NCBI GenBank assembly: GCA_002067325.1
Contig: MVQY01000042.1
Location: forward strand, 1 to 14,370
From: Methanobacterium sp. PtaU1.Bin097
GTDB lineage: Archaea; Methanobacteriota; Methanobacteria; Methanobacteriales; Methanobacteriaceae
DNA length: 14,370 nt
Direction of reading: 5' to 3'
Below, piece after piece: positions 7,720-14,367 of the stretch; the stretch's first letter is position 1; every line of letters begins with the position of its first letter. The position numbers and the translations under genes were made by a program. Below the pieces are notes generated by a model. That model had not been told where the DNA came from, searched no databases, and saw only the letters and a list, made by a program, of their open reading frames with translations.

Positions 7720-7792
7720 GGGCTGGTAGCTCAGGTGGTAGAGCGTTGCCTTCGCAAGGCAGAGGCCGCGGGTTCAAATCCCGCCCAGTCCA
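7720..7792 (+). tRNA. tRNA-Ala (anticodon CGC)
   Basis: All parts of the cloverleaf can be drawn. The acceptor GGGCTGG (7720-7726) pairs with CCAGTCC (7785-7791), including the G3-U70 wobble that identifies alanine tRNAs. The D stem is GCTC with GAGC (7729-7732, 7741-7744). The anticodon stem TTGCC with GGCAG encloses the loop TTCGCAA (7751-7757), giving anticodon CGC for codon GCG. The T arm is GCGGG-TTCAAAT-CCCGC (7768-7784). The discriminator is A at 7792. There is no intron, and CCA is not encoded (the next bases are CTA), so it must be added after transcription. The downstream Fe-S protein gene begins 28 nt later, with its SD only 14 nt away. Confidence 0.97.
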
Positions 7793-7806
7793 CTAGCTTA
7801 TAATAT

Positions 7807-7813
7807 GGAGGAT
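7807..7813 (+). promoter_or_regulatory. Strong Shine-Dalgarno site directly after tRNA-Ala
   Basis: GGAGGAT lies 7 nt before the ATG at 7821 and only 14 nt after the tRNA 3' end at 7792. The AT-rich TTATAATAT at 7798-7806 is too close to the start codon to act as a promoter for an SD-led mRNA, which supports cotranscription with the tRNA. Confidence 0.5.
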
Positions 7814-7820
7814 AAAAAAG

Positions 7821-8540
7821 ATGTCTGAAAAACGAATAAAAGTAGTGGAAAACGGACCATATCTTGTTAAAGGCAATGTCTCACTTTATAAGCAGATAAT
7901 AGTAACTGATGAGGCAGGTCATACCAAGGAATTTAAGGATGAAAAGCAATATCCAGAAAAAGAAACTTATATCCTCTGCCGCTGTGGTGAATCAAAGAAC
8001 AAACCCTACTGCGACGGTACACATAACGATATTGATTTTGACGGTACTGAAGTAGCAAGCAGGAAACCATACGTGGAAAAAGCAGATATTTTTGAAGGGC
8101 CCGAGTTAAGATTAACCGATGTATATGAATTCTGTGACCATTCAAGATTCTGCATGCGGGCTGGGGGAATCAGGAAACTCATAGAAAAATCAAATGACCC
8201 CGAGGCCAGGCAAACCGCCATAGAAGAAGCCATGATATGTCCCTCTGGAAGACTGGTTCTATGGGATAAAAAAACGGGTGAACCCTTTGAAAAGGAATTT
8301 GAACCATCCATCGTCCTGGTTCATGATGAACAGAAGAAGTGTGAGGGACCACTATGGGTTAGGGGGAAGATACCCATTGAATCCGCTGATGGCAGCGAAT
8401 ATGAAAAACGTAACAGGATAACCCTGTGTCGCTGTGGTAAATCAGAAAACAAGCCATACTGTGACGGTAGTCACTGGATGAACGCCGAAGAGAAGCTTAA
8501 GTTCCAGAAGAAATGGGGACTCGACAGAAAGACCGACTGA
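7821..8540 (+). CDS. Double CDGSH iron-sulfur protein with a central three-cysteine domain
   Basis: 239 aa, soluble, no signal peptide. Two CDGSH motifs, which hold 2Fe-2S clusters with three Cys and one His, are present: C53, C55, C64, H68 (CRCGESKNKPYCDGTH) and C203, C205, C214, H218 (CRCGKSENKPYCDGSH). Each is preceded by a similar strand-rich stretch (NGPYLVKG at 11-18 and EGPLWVRG at 175-182), so the halves look like an internal duplication. Between them, C105, C111 and C140 (EFCDHSRFC and MICPSGRLV) resemble the divergent Fer4_19 ferredoxin-like domain. Such proteins probably carry electrons or clusters; the partner is unknown. The ATG has an excellent SD, GGAGGAT (7807-7813), 7 nt upstream. 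No convincing separate promoter lies between it and tRNA-Ala, so read-through from the tRNA is likely. The DedA gene follows after 37 bp. Confidence 0.9.
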   Translation: MSEKRIKVVENGPYLVKGNVSLYKQIIVTDEAGHTKEFKDEKQYPEKETYILCRCGESKNKPYCDGTHNDIDFDGTEVASRKPYVEKADIFEGPELRLTDVYEFCDHSRFCMRAGGIRKLIEKSNDPEARQTAIEEAMICPSGRLVLWDKKTGEPFEKEFEPSIVLVHDEQKKCEGPLWVRGKIPIESADGSEYEKRNRITLCRCGKSENKPYCDGSHWMNAEEKLKFQKKWGLDRKTD

Positions 8541-8548
8541 ATTACATC

Positions 8549-8558
8549 TATAAATATT
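8549..8558 (+). promoter_or_regulatory. Possible internal promoter for a leaderless DedA mRNA
   Basis: CTATAAATAT, between the Fe-S gene stop (8540) and the DedA ATG (8578), is a good TATA box. Its centre is about 25 nt from the A of the start codon, the spacing expected if transcription begins at the ATG. No SD precedes this ATG. Confidence 0.35.
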
Positions 8559-8577
8559 ATAAAAAATTAGAGAAAAT

Positions 8578-9258
8578 ATGGACCTATCTTCTATACTCGG
8601 TTACTTCGAGTCTTTAATTGAAACTAATACGCCCTTTATTGTAAACAATGCACCATGGGCAGTATTTTTAGGATGCATAGTAGAACAGGTGATTGCCCCT
8701 ATACCGGCCAGTCTCATAGTTTTAACCGCCACTTTCCTGGTAATGCAGGGTGCTGCCTTTTCTTTAGCATCTCTCGCAACTTTAATAGTTAAAATTGTAA
8801 TCCCCGCATCGCTGGGCATGACTTTAGGGTCATTTTTCTACTACCTATTAGCTTACAGGTTTGGTAAACCTTTCATTGGAAAAACCAGCCGCTTTTTAGG
8901 AGTCACTGTAGAAGATGTGGAGAACGTTGAAAGGCAGTTTAAGGAAAGTAGATACGAAGATATCTTCATGTTTTTAGCCCGGTGCTTCCCAGTGATACCC
9001 AGTATAGCTTTAAACCTGTTCTGTGGCCTGGTAAGATACGATCTAAAGAAATATGTTATAACCATCTTTTTTGGGTCAGTAGTGCAGATGTTAGGTTGGG
9101 GGATCGTGGCATGGTTGTTCGGAAGCGTCTACGAAACACTAGAGGATACAGTATACTTATTAGGTAATGTTTCAGTACTTTGTATAGTCTTTCTCCTTAT
9201 TTGGTTTGTAGTTATGAAAAAAAGAGGCAATGGTAAAGAGAATAGAGATAAAGAGTAA
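8578..9258 (+). CDS. DedA family (VTT/SNARE-associated domain) membrane protein
   Basis: 226 aa with several hydrophobic segments. The DedA signature elements are an acidic residue and PIPAS near the N-terminus (E36, 41-45), the YRFGKPFIGK segment (93-102) after a helix, and the F-x2-R-x2-P motif FLARCFPVIP (132-141) followed by G150, R153 and an amphipathic YDLKKY. The C-terminus is charged and cytoplasmic. Bacterial DedA proteins move polyprenyl phosphate or phospholipids across the membrane and support proton-dependent homeostasis. Here a lipid-carrier or lipid-scrambling role is inferred from family membership only. No SD is visible, but TATAAATATT (8549-8558) is about 25 nt before the ATG, so the gene may also be transcribed as a leaderless mRNA. 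The CDF transporter gene starts 17 bp after the stop, indicating an operon. Confidence 0.85.
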   Translation: MDLSSILGYFESLIETNTPFIVNNAPWAVFLGCIVEQVIAPIPASLIVLTATFLVMQGAAFSLASLATLIVKIVIPASLGMTLGSFFYYLLAYRFGKPFIGKTSRFLGVTVEDVENVERQFKESRYEDIFMFLARCFPVIPSIALNLFCGLVRYDLKKYVITIFFGSVVQMLGWGIVAWLFGSVYETLEDTVYLLGNVSVLCIVFLLIWFVVMKKRGNGKENRDKE

Positions 9259-9275
9259 TAAAGATAGGTATAAGC

Positions 9276-10151
9276 ATGAACCACCAGTCTTACTATACCA
9301 GTGTTAAAAGAATCCTAATCATAGTACTCGTCCTTAACATCGGAGTTGCCCTGGCCAAGATAATCTACGGATACTGGACCAATTCCTTAAGCATAATCTC
9401 AGACGGATTCCACTCCCTGTTTGATGGCACATCGAATGTCATCGGAATCATAGGTATCACCATAGCTTCCCGTCCCCCGGATAAGATCCACACCTATGGC
9501 CATGAAAAATTTGAAACCTTCGCCTCCCTGGGGATTGCATTTTTATTATTTATAACCTGTTTTGAGATTCTACAGTCTGCCGTTGGCCGGTTTTATCACC
9601 CGGAAATCCCTGAGATCACCATATTGAGCTTCCTCATCATGGGAATAACCCTCATCATTAACCTGGTTGTATCCTGGTATGAAAACAGGGAGGGGGAGAA
9701 ATTAAAAAGCACCATACTGGTAGCTGATGCCAGACACACCAGGAGCGACGTATATGTGTCGATAGCTGTTATTTTAGGATTTATTGCCATTCAAATGGGT
9801 TTCAGCATAGTTGATCCCATCATCGCAGTTATAATAGCAGTACTAATTGCTAAGATGGGAATCCAGATAATCAAAAGCAGTTCCAGTATCCTCCTAGACA
9901 CTGCACCCCTGGATGAGGAGACAATTAGGAGCATAGTCAATAAAGTTCCAGAAGTTAAAGAATGCCACCGGATACGCTCCCGAGGTCCGCCTTCCCACAT
10001 ATTTGTAGACCTCCATGTAACTCTGGAATCCTCATCATCCCTTTCAAAGGCCCATGAAGTAGCGCATATAGTGGAGGATAAATTGAAAAGTTCCATCCCT
10101 GAAATTGAGGATGTGGTGGTCCACGTGGAAGGTGAGTCAGATAACTTTTAA
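9276..10151 (+). CDS. Cation diffusion facilitator (CDF) metal efflux protein, zinc-type site
   Basis: 291 aa. Six membrane helices span roughly residues 10-200, followed by a cytoplasmic domain (about 205-291, with IRSRGPPSHIFVDLHV) of the CDF C-terminal fold. The helix-2 site is SDGFHSLFD with H46 and D50; the helix-5 site is DARHTRSD with H154 and D158. A His/Asp pair in each helix is the arrangement usually linked with Zn2+ transport, whereas Mn-type members have Asp-rich sites; the metal is therefore inferred. HTYGHEKFE (72-80) is the usual loop motif after helix 2. It exports metal in exchange for protons. The SD GATAGGT ends 6 nt before the ATG. It lies 17 bp after DedA and 36 bp before tmk, so the three are probably on one transcript. 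Confidence 0.92.
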   Translation: MNHQSYYTSVKRILIIVLVLNIGVALAKIIYGYWTNSLSIISDGFHSLFDGTSNVIGIIGITIASRPPDKIHTYGHEKFETFASLGIAFLLFITCFEILQSAVGRFYHPEIPEITILSFLIMGITLIINLVVSWYENREGEKLKSTILVADARHTRSDVYVSIAVILGFIAIQMGFSIVDPIIAVIIAVLIAKMGIQIIKSSSSILLDTAPLDEETIRSIVNKVPEVKECHRIRSRGPPSHIFVDLHVTLESSSSLSKAHEVAHIVEDKLKSSIPEIEDVVVHVEGESDNF

Positions 10152-10187
10152 GTAACCCTTTGAGATATTAAGATAAAGGTTAAAAAC

Positions 10188-10763
10188 ATGTACATCTGTT
10201 TAGAAGGTATCGATGGTTCTGGTAAATCCACCCAGATTACGTTACTTGAGAAATGGCTTAACGATATTGGCCAGGAGGTCCTGCAAGTCCGGGAACCTAC
10301 ACAATCTGATGTGGGGGTTTTGCTCCGAAAGATGCTGGCCAGTTCCCAGGCGACAGAGGAAAACGTCCAGAGAACCCTGGCCCTGCTTTTTGCAGCGGAT
10401 CGAACCGTTTTAATGAAGGAAATAGAGGAAGCAAAATCTGCAGGCAAAGTGGTGATAAGTGATCGATGCTTCTATTCCAGTATGGTGTATCAAAACGATG
10501 TAGAATGGATATCCCAGATAAATAAATACGCGAAAAGGCCGGATATAACCATACTGCTTGATCTGGAGACTGAAACTGCACTTAAAAGATGTGAGGGCAA
10601 AGATCACTTCGAAAATATCGATTTTCTAAAGGATGTCAGAGATAAATACCTGGAACTGGCAGAAAAAGAAGATTTCTACGTTATAAATGCGGGTAATGGT
10701 GTAAACAAGGTACATGATGATATAAAGAGGGTTCTCTCACCTAAATTTGGAGTCTGTATCTAA
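10188..10763 (+). CDS. tmk: Thymidylate kinase (dTMP kinase)
   Basis: 191 aa, close to the usual family length of 195-215. It has the P-loop GIDGSGKST (7-15), the dTMP-binding segment VREPT (34-38), LLFAADR (66-72), and the DR motif in SDRCFYSSMVYQ (91-102), followed by DITILLDLETETALKRC (119-135) of the LID region. It phosphorylates dTMP to dTDP with ATP in the cytoplasm for DNA synthesis. The residue after DR is Cys93 rather than the Tyr or His often seen; other landmarks are intact. The ATG at 10188 has AAGGT (10176-10180) 7 nt upstream. It is the last gene of the plus-strand cluster, 36 bp after the CDF gene. Its link with the preceding metal and membrane genes is probably only transcriptional. 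Confidence 0.93.
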   Translation: MYICLEGIDGSGKSTQITLLEKWLNDIGQEVLQVREPTQSDVGVLLRKMLASSQATEENVQRTLALLFAADRTVLMKEIEEAKSAGKVVISDRCFYSSMVYQNDVEWISQINKYAKRPDITILLDLETETALKRCEGKDHFENIDFLKDVRDKYLELAEKEDFYVINAGNGVNKVHDDIKRVLSPKFGVCI

Positions 10764-10892
10764 ATTACCTTCGTTTTAAAAATAGTATCAAAAAAATTTA
10801 ATCACCATAAAAAAAAATTTAAGTACTATTTTCACCATAATAATCTTTGATTAGGCTTAAATAGGAAAAAATTGGAATATCAAGAGATATGG

Positions 10893-10930
10893 AATATTTA
10901 AAGGTAATACACATGATCAAGAAAGGGGAG
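10893..10930 (+). promoter_or_regulatory. Promoter and ribosome site of the acidic protein gene
   Basis: AATATTTAAAG (10893-10903) is a TATA box whose expected start is near 10923. A purine-rich SD, GGGGAG (10925-10930), follows, 11 nt before the ATG. In the rest of the 178-bp gap, TCACCATAA occurs twice (10802-10810 and 10832-10840); no gene is supported there. Confidence 0.4.
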
Positions 10931-10941
10931 TGTTCTTTTAG

Positions 10942-11358
10942 ATGATGGACAAGGATGAACTCATAGATATGATAGTAACCACGCCTATAGAGAAGATTGA
11001 AGGTCCTGAGGATGTCTGGGAAGCACATATAGACCTTGAAGATGATAAAACACTGGTGGTTGGTTATAAGGGAGAGGAAGATTTCTGTGATGAATCTGAT
11101 GAGGAATGTGTGGTGACCTATTCCTGGTACTGGGAACTTCGTAACTCAGACAGTTGGGATCTTATACAGGAAAACCGCGATGGCGACCTAACTTTCTGTA
11201 CACCTTCACAGAAGGAGCCCTGGAGTGATGAAAGCACCTTCGAGGAGATAGGTGATCTATCCAGCTCAAAGATATGTACATTCAGCGACCAAAACCATAT
11301 AGAGGATATAGCTCCAGATATAGCCGATGAAATCACCGACTGGCTGGAGAAGGATTGA
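10942..11358 (+). CDS. Uncharacterised, strongly acidic small protein
   Basis: 138 aa. I do not recognise the family. It has 22 Asp and 20 Glu against about 7 Lys and 2 Arg, so about 30 percent of residues are acidic and the net charge is near -33. It also has six Trp and four Cys (C49, C56, C86, C112), and no signal peptide, membrane helix or nucleotide-binding motif. The N-terminal DKDELIDMIVTTPIEKIEG and the C-terminal EDIAPDIADEITDWLEKD look helical; the centre (VVTYSWYWELRNSD) looks like beta strand, suggesting a folded globular protein rather than a disordered tail. It is transcribed alone from its own TATA box. The first of two adjacent ATGs, at 10942, is chosen because it is nearer the GGGGAG site. 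Coding quality and the SD support a real gene; function is unknown. Confidence 0.7.
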   Translation: MMDKDELIDMIVTTPIEKIEGPEDVWEAHIDLEDDKTLVVGYKGEEDFCDESDEECVVTYSWYWELRNSDSWDLIQENRDGDLTFCTPSQKEPWSDESTFEEIGDLSSSKICTFSDQNHIEDIAPDIADEITDWLEKD

Positions 11359-11370
11359 TAAAAATCTAAT

Positions 11371-11403
11371 ACTTTTAATGATAAAGGATCCTTTAATGAT
11401 AAA
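11371..11403. repeat. 12-bp direct repeat flanking a 12-bp palindrome
   Basis: TTTAATGATAAA occurs at 11374-11385 and again at 11392-11403, 18 bp apart. The perfect palindrome AAAGGATCCTTT (11383-11394) joins them. The element lies between two convergent genes, 15 bp after the acidic protein stop. It may be part of a bidirectional termination region or a protein-binding site. Confidence 0.55.
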
Positions 11404-11414
11404 CGAACAATCAC

Positions 11415-11439
11415 TTATTCTTATTTTCAAAAAAAAGAG
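11415..11439. terminator. Oligo-T termination signals between convergent genes
   Basis: On the minus strand a run of eight T residues (complement of 11429-11436) follows the stop of the small protein gene by 3 nt, the type of oligo-T signal archaeal RNA polymerase uses. On the plus strand TTATTCTTATTTTC (11415-11428) could end the acidic protein transcript. No stable hairpin is evident. Confidence 0.4.
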
Positions 11440-11652
11440 TTAAGGACCACCACTTAATTCCTTAATCCTTTCATTTAATGCCTTGACGATATAGTCCCTG
11501 GCTTCTTCCAGCTTTTCTTTTTCCCCCAGTAGAAGGGGACCATTATCACTTTGTTCAATGCTGATGTCTGGATATTCCTTCTGTAACTTGGCCAGCATCT
11601 GCATTGTTACTCCTGGTGGAATCATCATTTCATACTTCATATCTTCATCCAT
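11440..11652 (-). CDS. Uncharacterised small protein at the end of the translation operon
   Basis: 70 aa from the ATG at 11650-11652. An in-frame ATG at 11698-11700 would give 86 aa. I prefer the shorter form because GAGTGAT (11657-11663) lies 4 nt before it, similar to the SD of the neighbouring tyrS, whereas the nearest SD-like AGGAT of the longer form is 15 nt away and the extra residues (MNRQSICNYVKRRVIP) look unlike the rest. I do not recognise a named family. The pattern is helix, strand (DISIEQ), strand (GPLLLGE) and a long final helix (KLEEARDYIVKALNERIKEL), reminiscent of the second half of a KH RNA-binding domain but without a visible GXXG loop. It follows tyrS on the same strand and probably shares its transcript, so a role near translation is a guess from context. 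Confidence 0.65.
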   Translation of the reverse strand: MDEDMKYEMMIPPGVTMQMLAKLQKEYPDISIEQSDNGPLLLGEKEKLEEARDYIVKALNERIKELSGGP

Positions 11653-11709
11653 GGGAATCACTCTTCTTTTAACATAATTACAGATTGATTGTCTATTCAT
11701 ATACGCTCA

Positions 11710-12672
11710 TTAATTATCCTTTAAATATTCCCGTACAGGTTCAAATATTTGGGTAAGCTTACCGGCCACCGCATTTTTAAGGTCCAGAGGATGTAATTCC
11801 TCCTTCTGGTAGGTGTCCTTCAACTGTTCCTGGGTTAATTCCAGGGTCCCCCCGAATTTGGGTGGTCTTTCTATGAGCAGGGTGTGAGTTTCAGTGAAAA
11901 TAAAGTGTTCAGCTATCTCTATGATGGGATTACCTTCTATCTGGCCCTGTGGGCAGTAGCTTCTCTTAATTTTTGCTTTTATTTCATCAGGTGTATCATC
12001 GATGGCTATGAAATTTTCTTTAGAGGAAGACATCTTATCTGATCCATCGGTGCCATGTAACAGGGGCGTATGTATGCAGACGGGGGGTTCATACCCCATT
12101 TTGGGCAGGTTCTCCCGGGCGAGCATGTGTATCTTACGCTGCTCCATTCCCCCCAGCGCCAAGTCTGTTTCTAGAAACATCATGTCTATAACCTGCATGA
12201 GGGGGTAGATGACCTCGGCCACCTTATGGTCCTTGCTTTCCCTGGTTATTTGGGCCATGCTCCTTTTAGCCCGGGCCAGGGTGGTTGATAGGGCTAATTC
12301 GTATACCTTGTAGGTGTAATCCTCCCGTGTCTGGAAGGTGGAGCCTAAAATGAACTCGGTATCCTCGCCTAAACCCAAGGCACGGAAACACCTTATGTTA
12401 TAGTCTGAGATTTCTTTGATCTCCTCCAAACTTCCCTTACCATTTAAGTAGGCATGGAGATCGGCCAGGAGGATTTTGATTTTAAAGCCAGCTTCCTGGA
12501 GGTCTATCATCTTTCGGATGGTGATGGCATGTCCTAAATGGATTTTACCAGAGGGTTCAAAGCCGATGTAGGCCGTCTTTGTTTCCTTTTTGATCTTCTC
12601 CTCCAGTTCCTCCCGGGTTACTATTTCCAGAGTGCCTCTACTTATCAGTTCTATTTTAGATTCTAATTCCAT
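11710..12672 (-). CDS. tyrS: Tyrosyl-tRNA synthetase, archaeal type
   Basis: 320 aa, close to the 306-aa Methanocaldococcus jannaschii enzyme and shorter than bacterial TyrRS, since archaeal forms have a minimal anticodon-binding domain. It charges tRNA-Tyr with tyrosine using ATP. The class I signatures are HLGH (45-48) in AYIGFEPSGKIHLGH and KMSSS (213-217). Tyrosine-pocket residues are in place: Y35, Y156, Q160 and D163 in YPLMQVID, with GGMEQRKIH (174-182) following. The C-terminal 90 residues contain the small anticodon domain. The ATG at 12670-12672 is preceded by GTGAT 3 nt upstream. It lies 53 bp after the NMD3 gene and is probably cotranscribed with it and the aIF2-beta gene. Confidence 0.97.
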   Translation of the reverse strand: MELESKIELISRGTLEIVTREELEEKIKKETKTAYIGFEPSGKIHLGHAITIRKMIDLQEAGFKIKILLADLHAYLNGKGSLEEIKEISDYNIRCFRALGLGEDTEFILGSTFQTREDYTYKVYELALSTTLARAKRSMAQITRESKDHKVAEVIYPLMQVIDMMFLETDLALGGMEQRKIHMLARENLPKMGYEPPVCIHTPLLHGTDGSDKMSSSKENFIAIDDTPDEIKAKIKRSYCPQGQIEGNPIIEIAEHFIFTETHTLLIERPPKFGGTLELTQEQLKDTYQKEELHPLDLKNAVAGKLTQIFEPVREYLKDN

Positions 12673-12725
12673 TCTATCACTATTAGTTTGAATATGAAAA
12701 ATTTACCTTATTTGCATCTATTAGT

Positions 12726-13787
12726 TTAATCTAATAAATAAAAAACGTTACCTATCTCCACCACTTCTACCTCTTCTCCAATGGTGATGGGGGGAGAATC
12801 CTGGTGGAGGGCGATATCCACCGGTTGATAAGTTTCGGGGTGTAAAATCTGGACGGATTCTGGTGTTTTAGATGAGACCAGGACTGATTTGACTTCATCT
12901 TTCCTGGCCACCACTTCCAGTTTCCCAGCGGACTTCCAGGGTATCGATATCCTCTCTGAGGATTCTAAATCCTTTAAATAAATTTTACTTCCATCGTAAC
13001 CAGTTACCTGATTCGGTAAATCATTGTATTTAACGAAATCACCCTTCAGAAAGTGGGGGAGTCTTAACAGTATCCAAACCCTGTAGAGATCCTTTCCCGC
13101 GCTTTTATCACGGCCCATTAATCGGGGCGATTCGTTAATCATCCCTCCCAACTTGTTTTTAAGTGATTCAGTGAGTTTCCGGGCGGCCTTGTAAGAACCG
13201 ATGTAGTAGTCTACTCCCTCTTTTATCTGGGCCCTCTGGGAGATGTAGGCCATCCTGTTTTCCTGGGAAAGCTTTCCCAGTCGTGTCCTTAAATCTTCAT
13301 CGGCAGCTTCAATTTCCTCTGCAGAAAGGCTCCTGTCATCTGCCCTTAACTGTATAACCGCCTCATAGTATCCGGATGCATACTTACTGCACTCGCTGCA
13401 CACGGTCTTATCTACTTTAACCTTCACCAGGAATTCCTGAGAAACTTCTCCACCTAAAACATGTCCAGTTACTTTAATTAGAAATTCAAGGATTGAACCA
13501 CGGACAGTTCCAAGTTCAAGCACTATATTGACGTCTGATGCTAATTCAGAAACTTCAATATGTTCCAGGATAGTTTCTGCTGCCTGGTCTTCAAGGAACA
13601 AATTTGAATCGTACCATCTGCCTTTTTTCTGGACTGATCCGCACTGGGTGCAGGTGGTTAGATTTATTTTATCGGGTACGGTGATTAAACTGAAATCTTC
13701 AATAAAACAAGAGCGGCAGAGACCATTGAAAAGTTTTTTATCTGTCTTTCCACACCGGGGGCAGAATGCTTTACCTTTCAATCTCAT
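12726..13787 (-). CDS. nmd3: Archaeal NMD3-type large-subunit ribosome factor
   Basis: 353 aa. The N-terminal part has four CxxC pairs: C9/C12, C24/C27, C46/C49 and C130/C133, matching the zinc-binding region of NMD3. The remaining body (about 150-353) continues with predicted beta-rich segments and ends in VEVVEIGNVFYLLD without the nuclear import and export tails of the eukaryotic protein. Eukaryotic NMD3 is an adaptor bound to the late 60S subunit that takes it to export; archaea have no nucleus, so a role in late 50S assembly or quality control is inferred. No strong SD precedes the ATG at 13785-13787. It follows the aIF2-beta gene by 80 bp, in a translation operon with tyrS downstream. 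Confidence 0.9.
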   Translation of the reverse strand: MRLKGKAFCPRCGKTDKKLFNGLCRSCFIEDFSLITVPDKINLTTCTQCGSVQKKGRWYDSNLFLEDQAAETILEHIEVSELASDVNIVLELGTVRGSILEFLIKVTGHVLGGEVSQEFLVKVKVDKTVCSECSKYASGYYEAVIQLRADDRSLSAEEIEAADEDLRTRLGKLSQENRMAYISQRAQIKEGVDYYIGSYKAARKLTESLKNKLGGMINESPRLMGRDKSAGKDLYRVWILLRLPHFLKGDFVKYNDLPNQVTGYDGSKIYLKDLESSERISIPWKSAGKLEVVARKDEVKSVLVSSKTPESVQILHPETYQPVDIALHQDSPPITIGEEVEVVEIGNVFYLLD

Positions 13788-13867
13788 CTCTACTCAAAAA
13801 ATTTTTATTAAAAAAATTCTATTTCCTTAACCCTATAAGTAATATCATTTGGTGGCAAATCCCAAAT

Positions 13868-14275
13868 TTAAAGGGTTTTAAGGGGGGCTTTAGCACCGCA
13901 GGCTTCACATTTAAGTATGAATATGCGGTCTTCCCTTATTATGCGGGTGTCCGGCCGGTTGCATTCATGACACATGATGAATCTTTGCACGTAGTCATCT
14001 ATCCTGTCGTTTATGAGATAGTGGGTGAATTTTCCCTGCATTATGGCCCGGCTGCCCTCCAGGTTTCCTGCTGTACCCAGCTCCCTTAGAAGGAACTTCA
14101 GTATGTGCTGGGGGTCCCGGTTAAGGGCGTCAGCGATCTCTGAAAAATTTTGGATAATGGTCCGATTACCCTGTATCATGGAGTATGCTTTAGGAACCTG
14201 GAATCTCTTAGTTTCCAGTACTTTCTGGGGCAGTTGGTCTATGGCCCGGTCTAATAATTCGTCATAATCGCTCAT
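13868..14275 (-). CDS. eif2b: Translation initiation factor aIF2 beta subunit
   Basis: 135 aa, the usual length for archaeal aIF2-beta. The N-terminal helix (YDELLDRAIDQLP) is the part that binds the gamma subunit in known structures. The central alpha/beta domain includes NFSEIADALNRDPQHILKFL (43-62) and ELGTAGNLEG (65-74). The C-terminal zinc ribbon has C102, C105, C123 and C126 (MCHECNRPDT and LKCEACGA). With the alpha and gamma subunits it brings initiator Met-tRNA to the small ribosomal subunit. The ATG at 14273-14275 has a very strong SD, AGGAGGT (14284-14290), 8 nt upstream. It heads the operon with NMD3, TyrRS and a small protein. Confidence 0.97.
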   Translation of the reverse strand: MSDYDELLDRAIDQLPQKVLETKRFQVPKAYSMIQGNRTIIQNFSEIADALNRDPQHILKFLLRELGTAGNLEGSRAIMQGKFTHYLINDRIDDYVQRFIMCHECNRPDTRIIREDRIFILKCEACGAKAPLKTL

Positions 14276-14350
14276 TGTAAAAAACCTCCTGTAAATAAAA
14301 ATAAACTGTTTAGTAGTGAGATAAATTTAGATATTAATAGTTAAACTTCT

Positions 14351-14367
14351 GGCTATATATATTATTT
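14351..14367 (-). promoter_or_regulatory. TATA-box promoter of the translation operon
   Basis: On the minus strand TAATATATATAG (14353-14364) is a strong TATA box, preceded by purine-rich GGGAAA that could act as the TFB-recognition element. The predicted start is near 14332, giving a leader of about 55 nt before the aIF2-beta ATG. Confidence 0.5.

Noticed and set aside
10148..10607. Minus-strand and alternate-frame open frames over tmk
   Set aside because: Shadows of thymidylate kinase, whose P-loop and DR motifs are intact in frame.
10188..10763. Cys93 after the DR motif of thymidylate kinase as an inactivating change
   Set aside because: This position varies in the family (Tyr or His in others), and the catalytic Asp-Arg and P-loop are present, so activity is likely retained.
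10802..10840. Direct repeat TCACCATAA, two copies 30 bp apart
   Set aside because: Only nine bases in a very AT-rich gap; not enough to call an operator or the start of an array.
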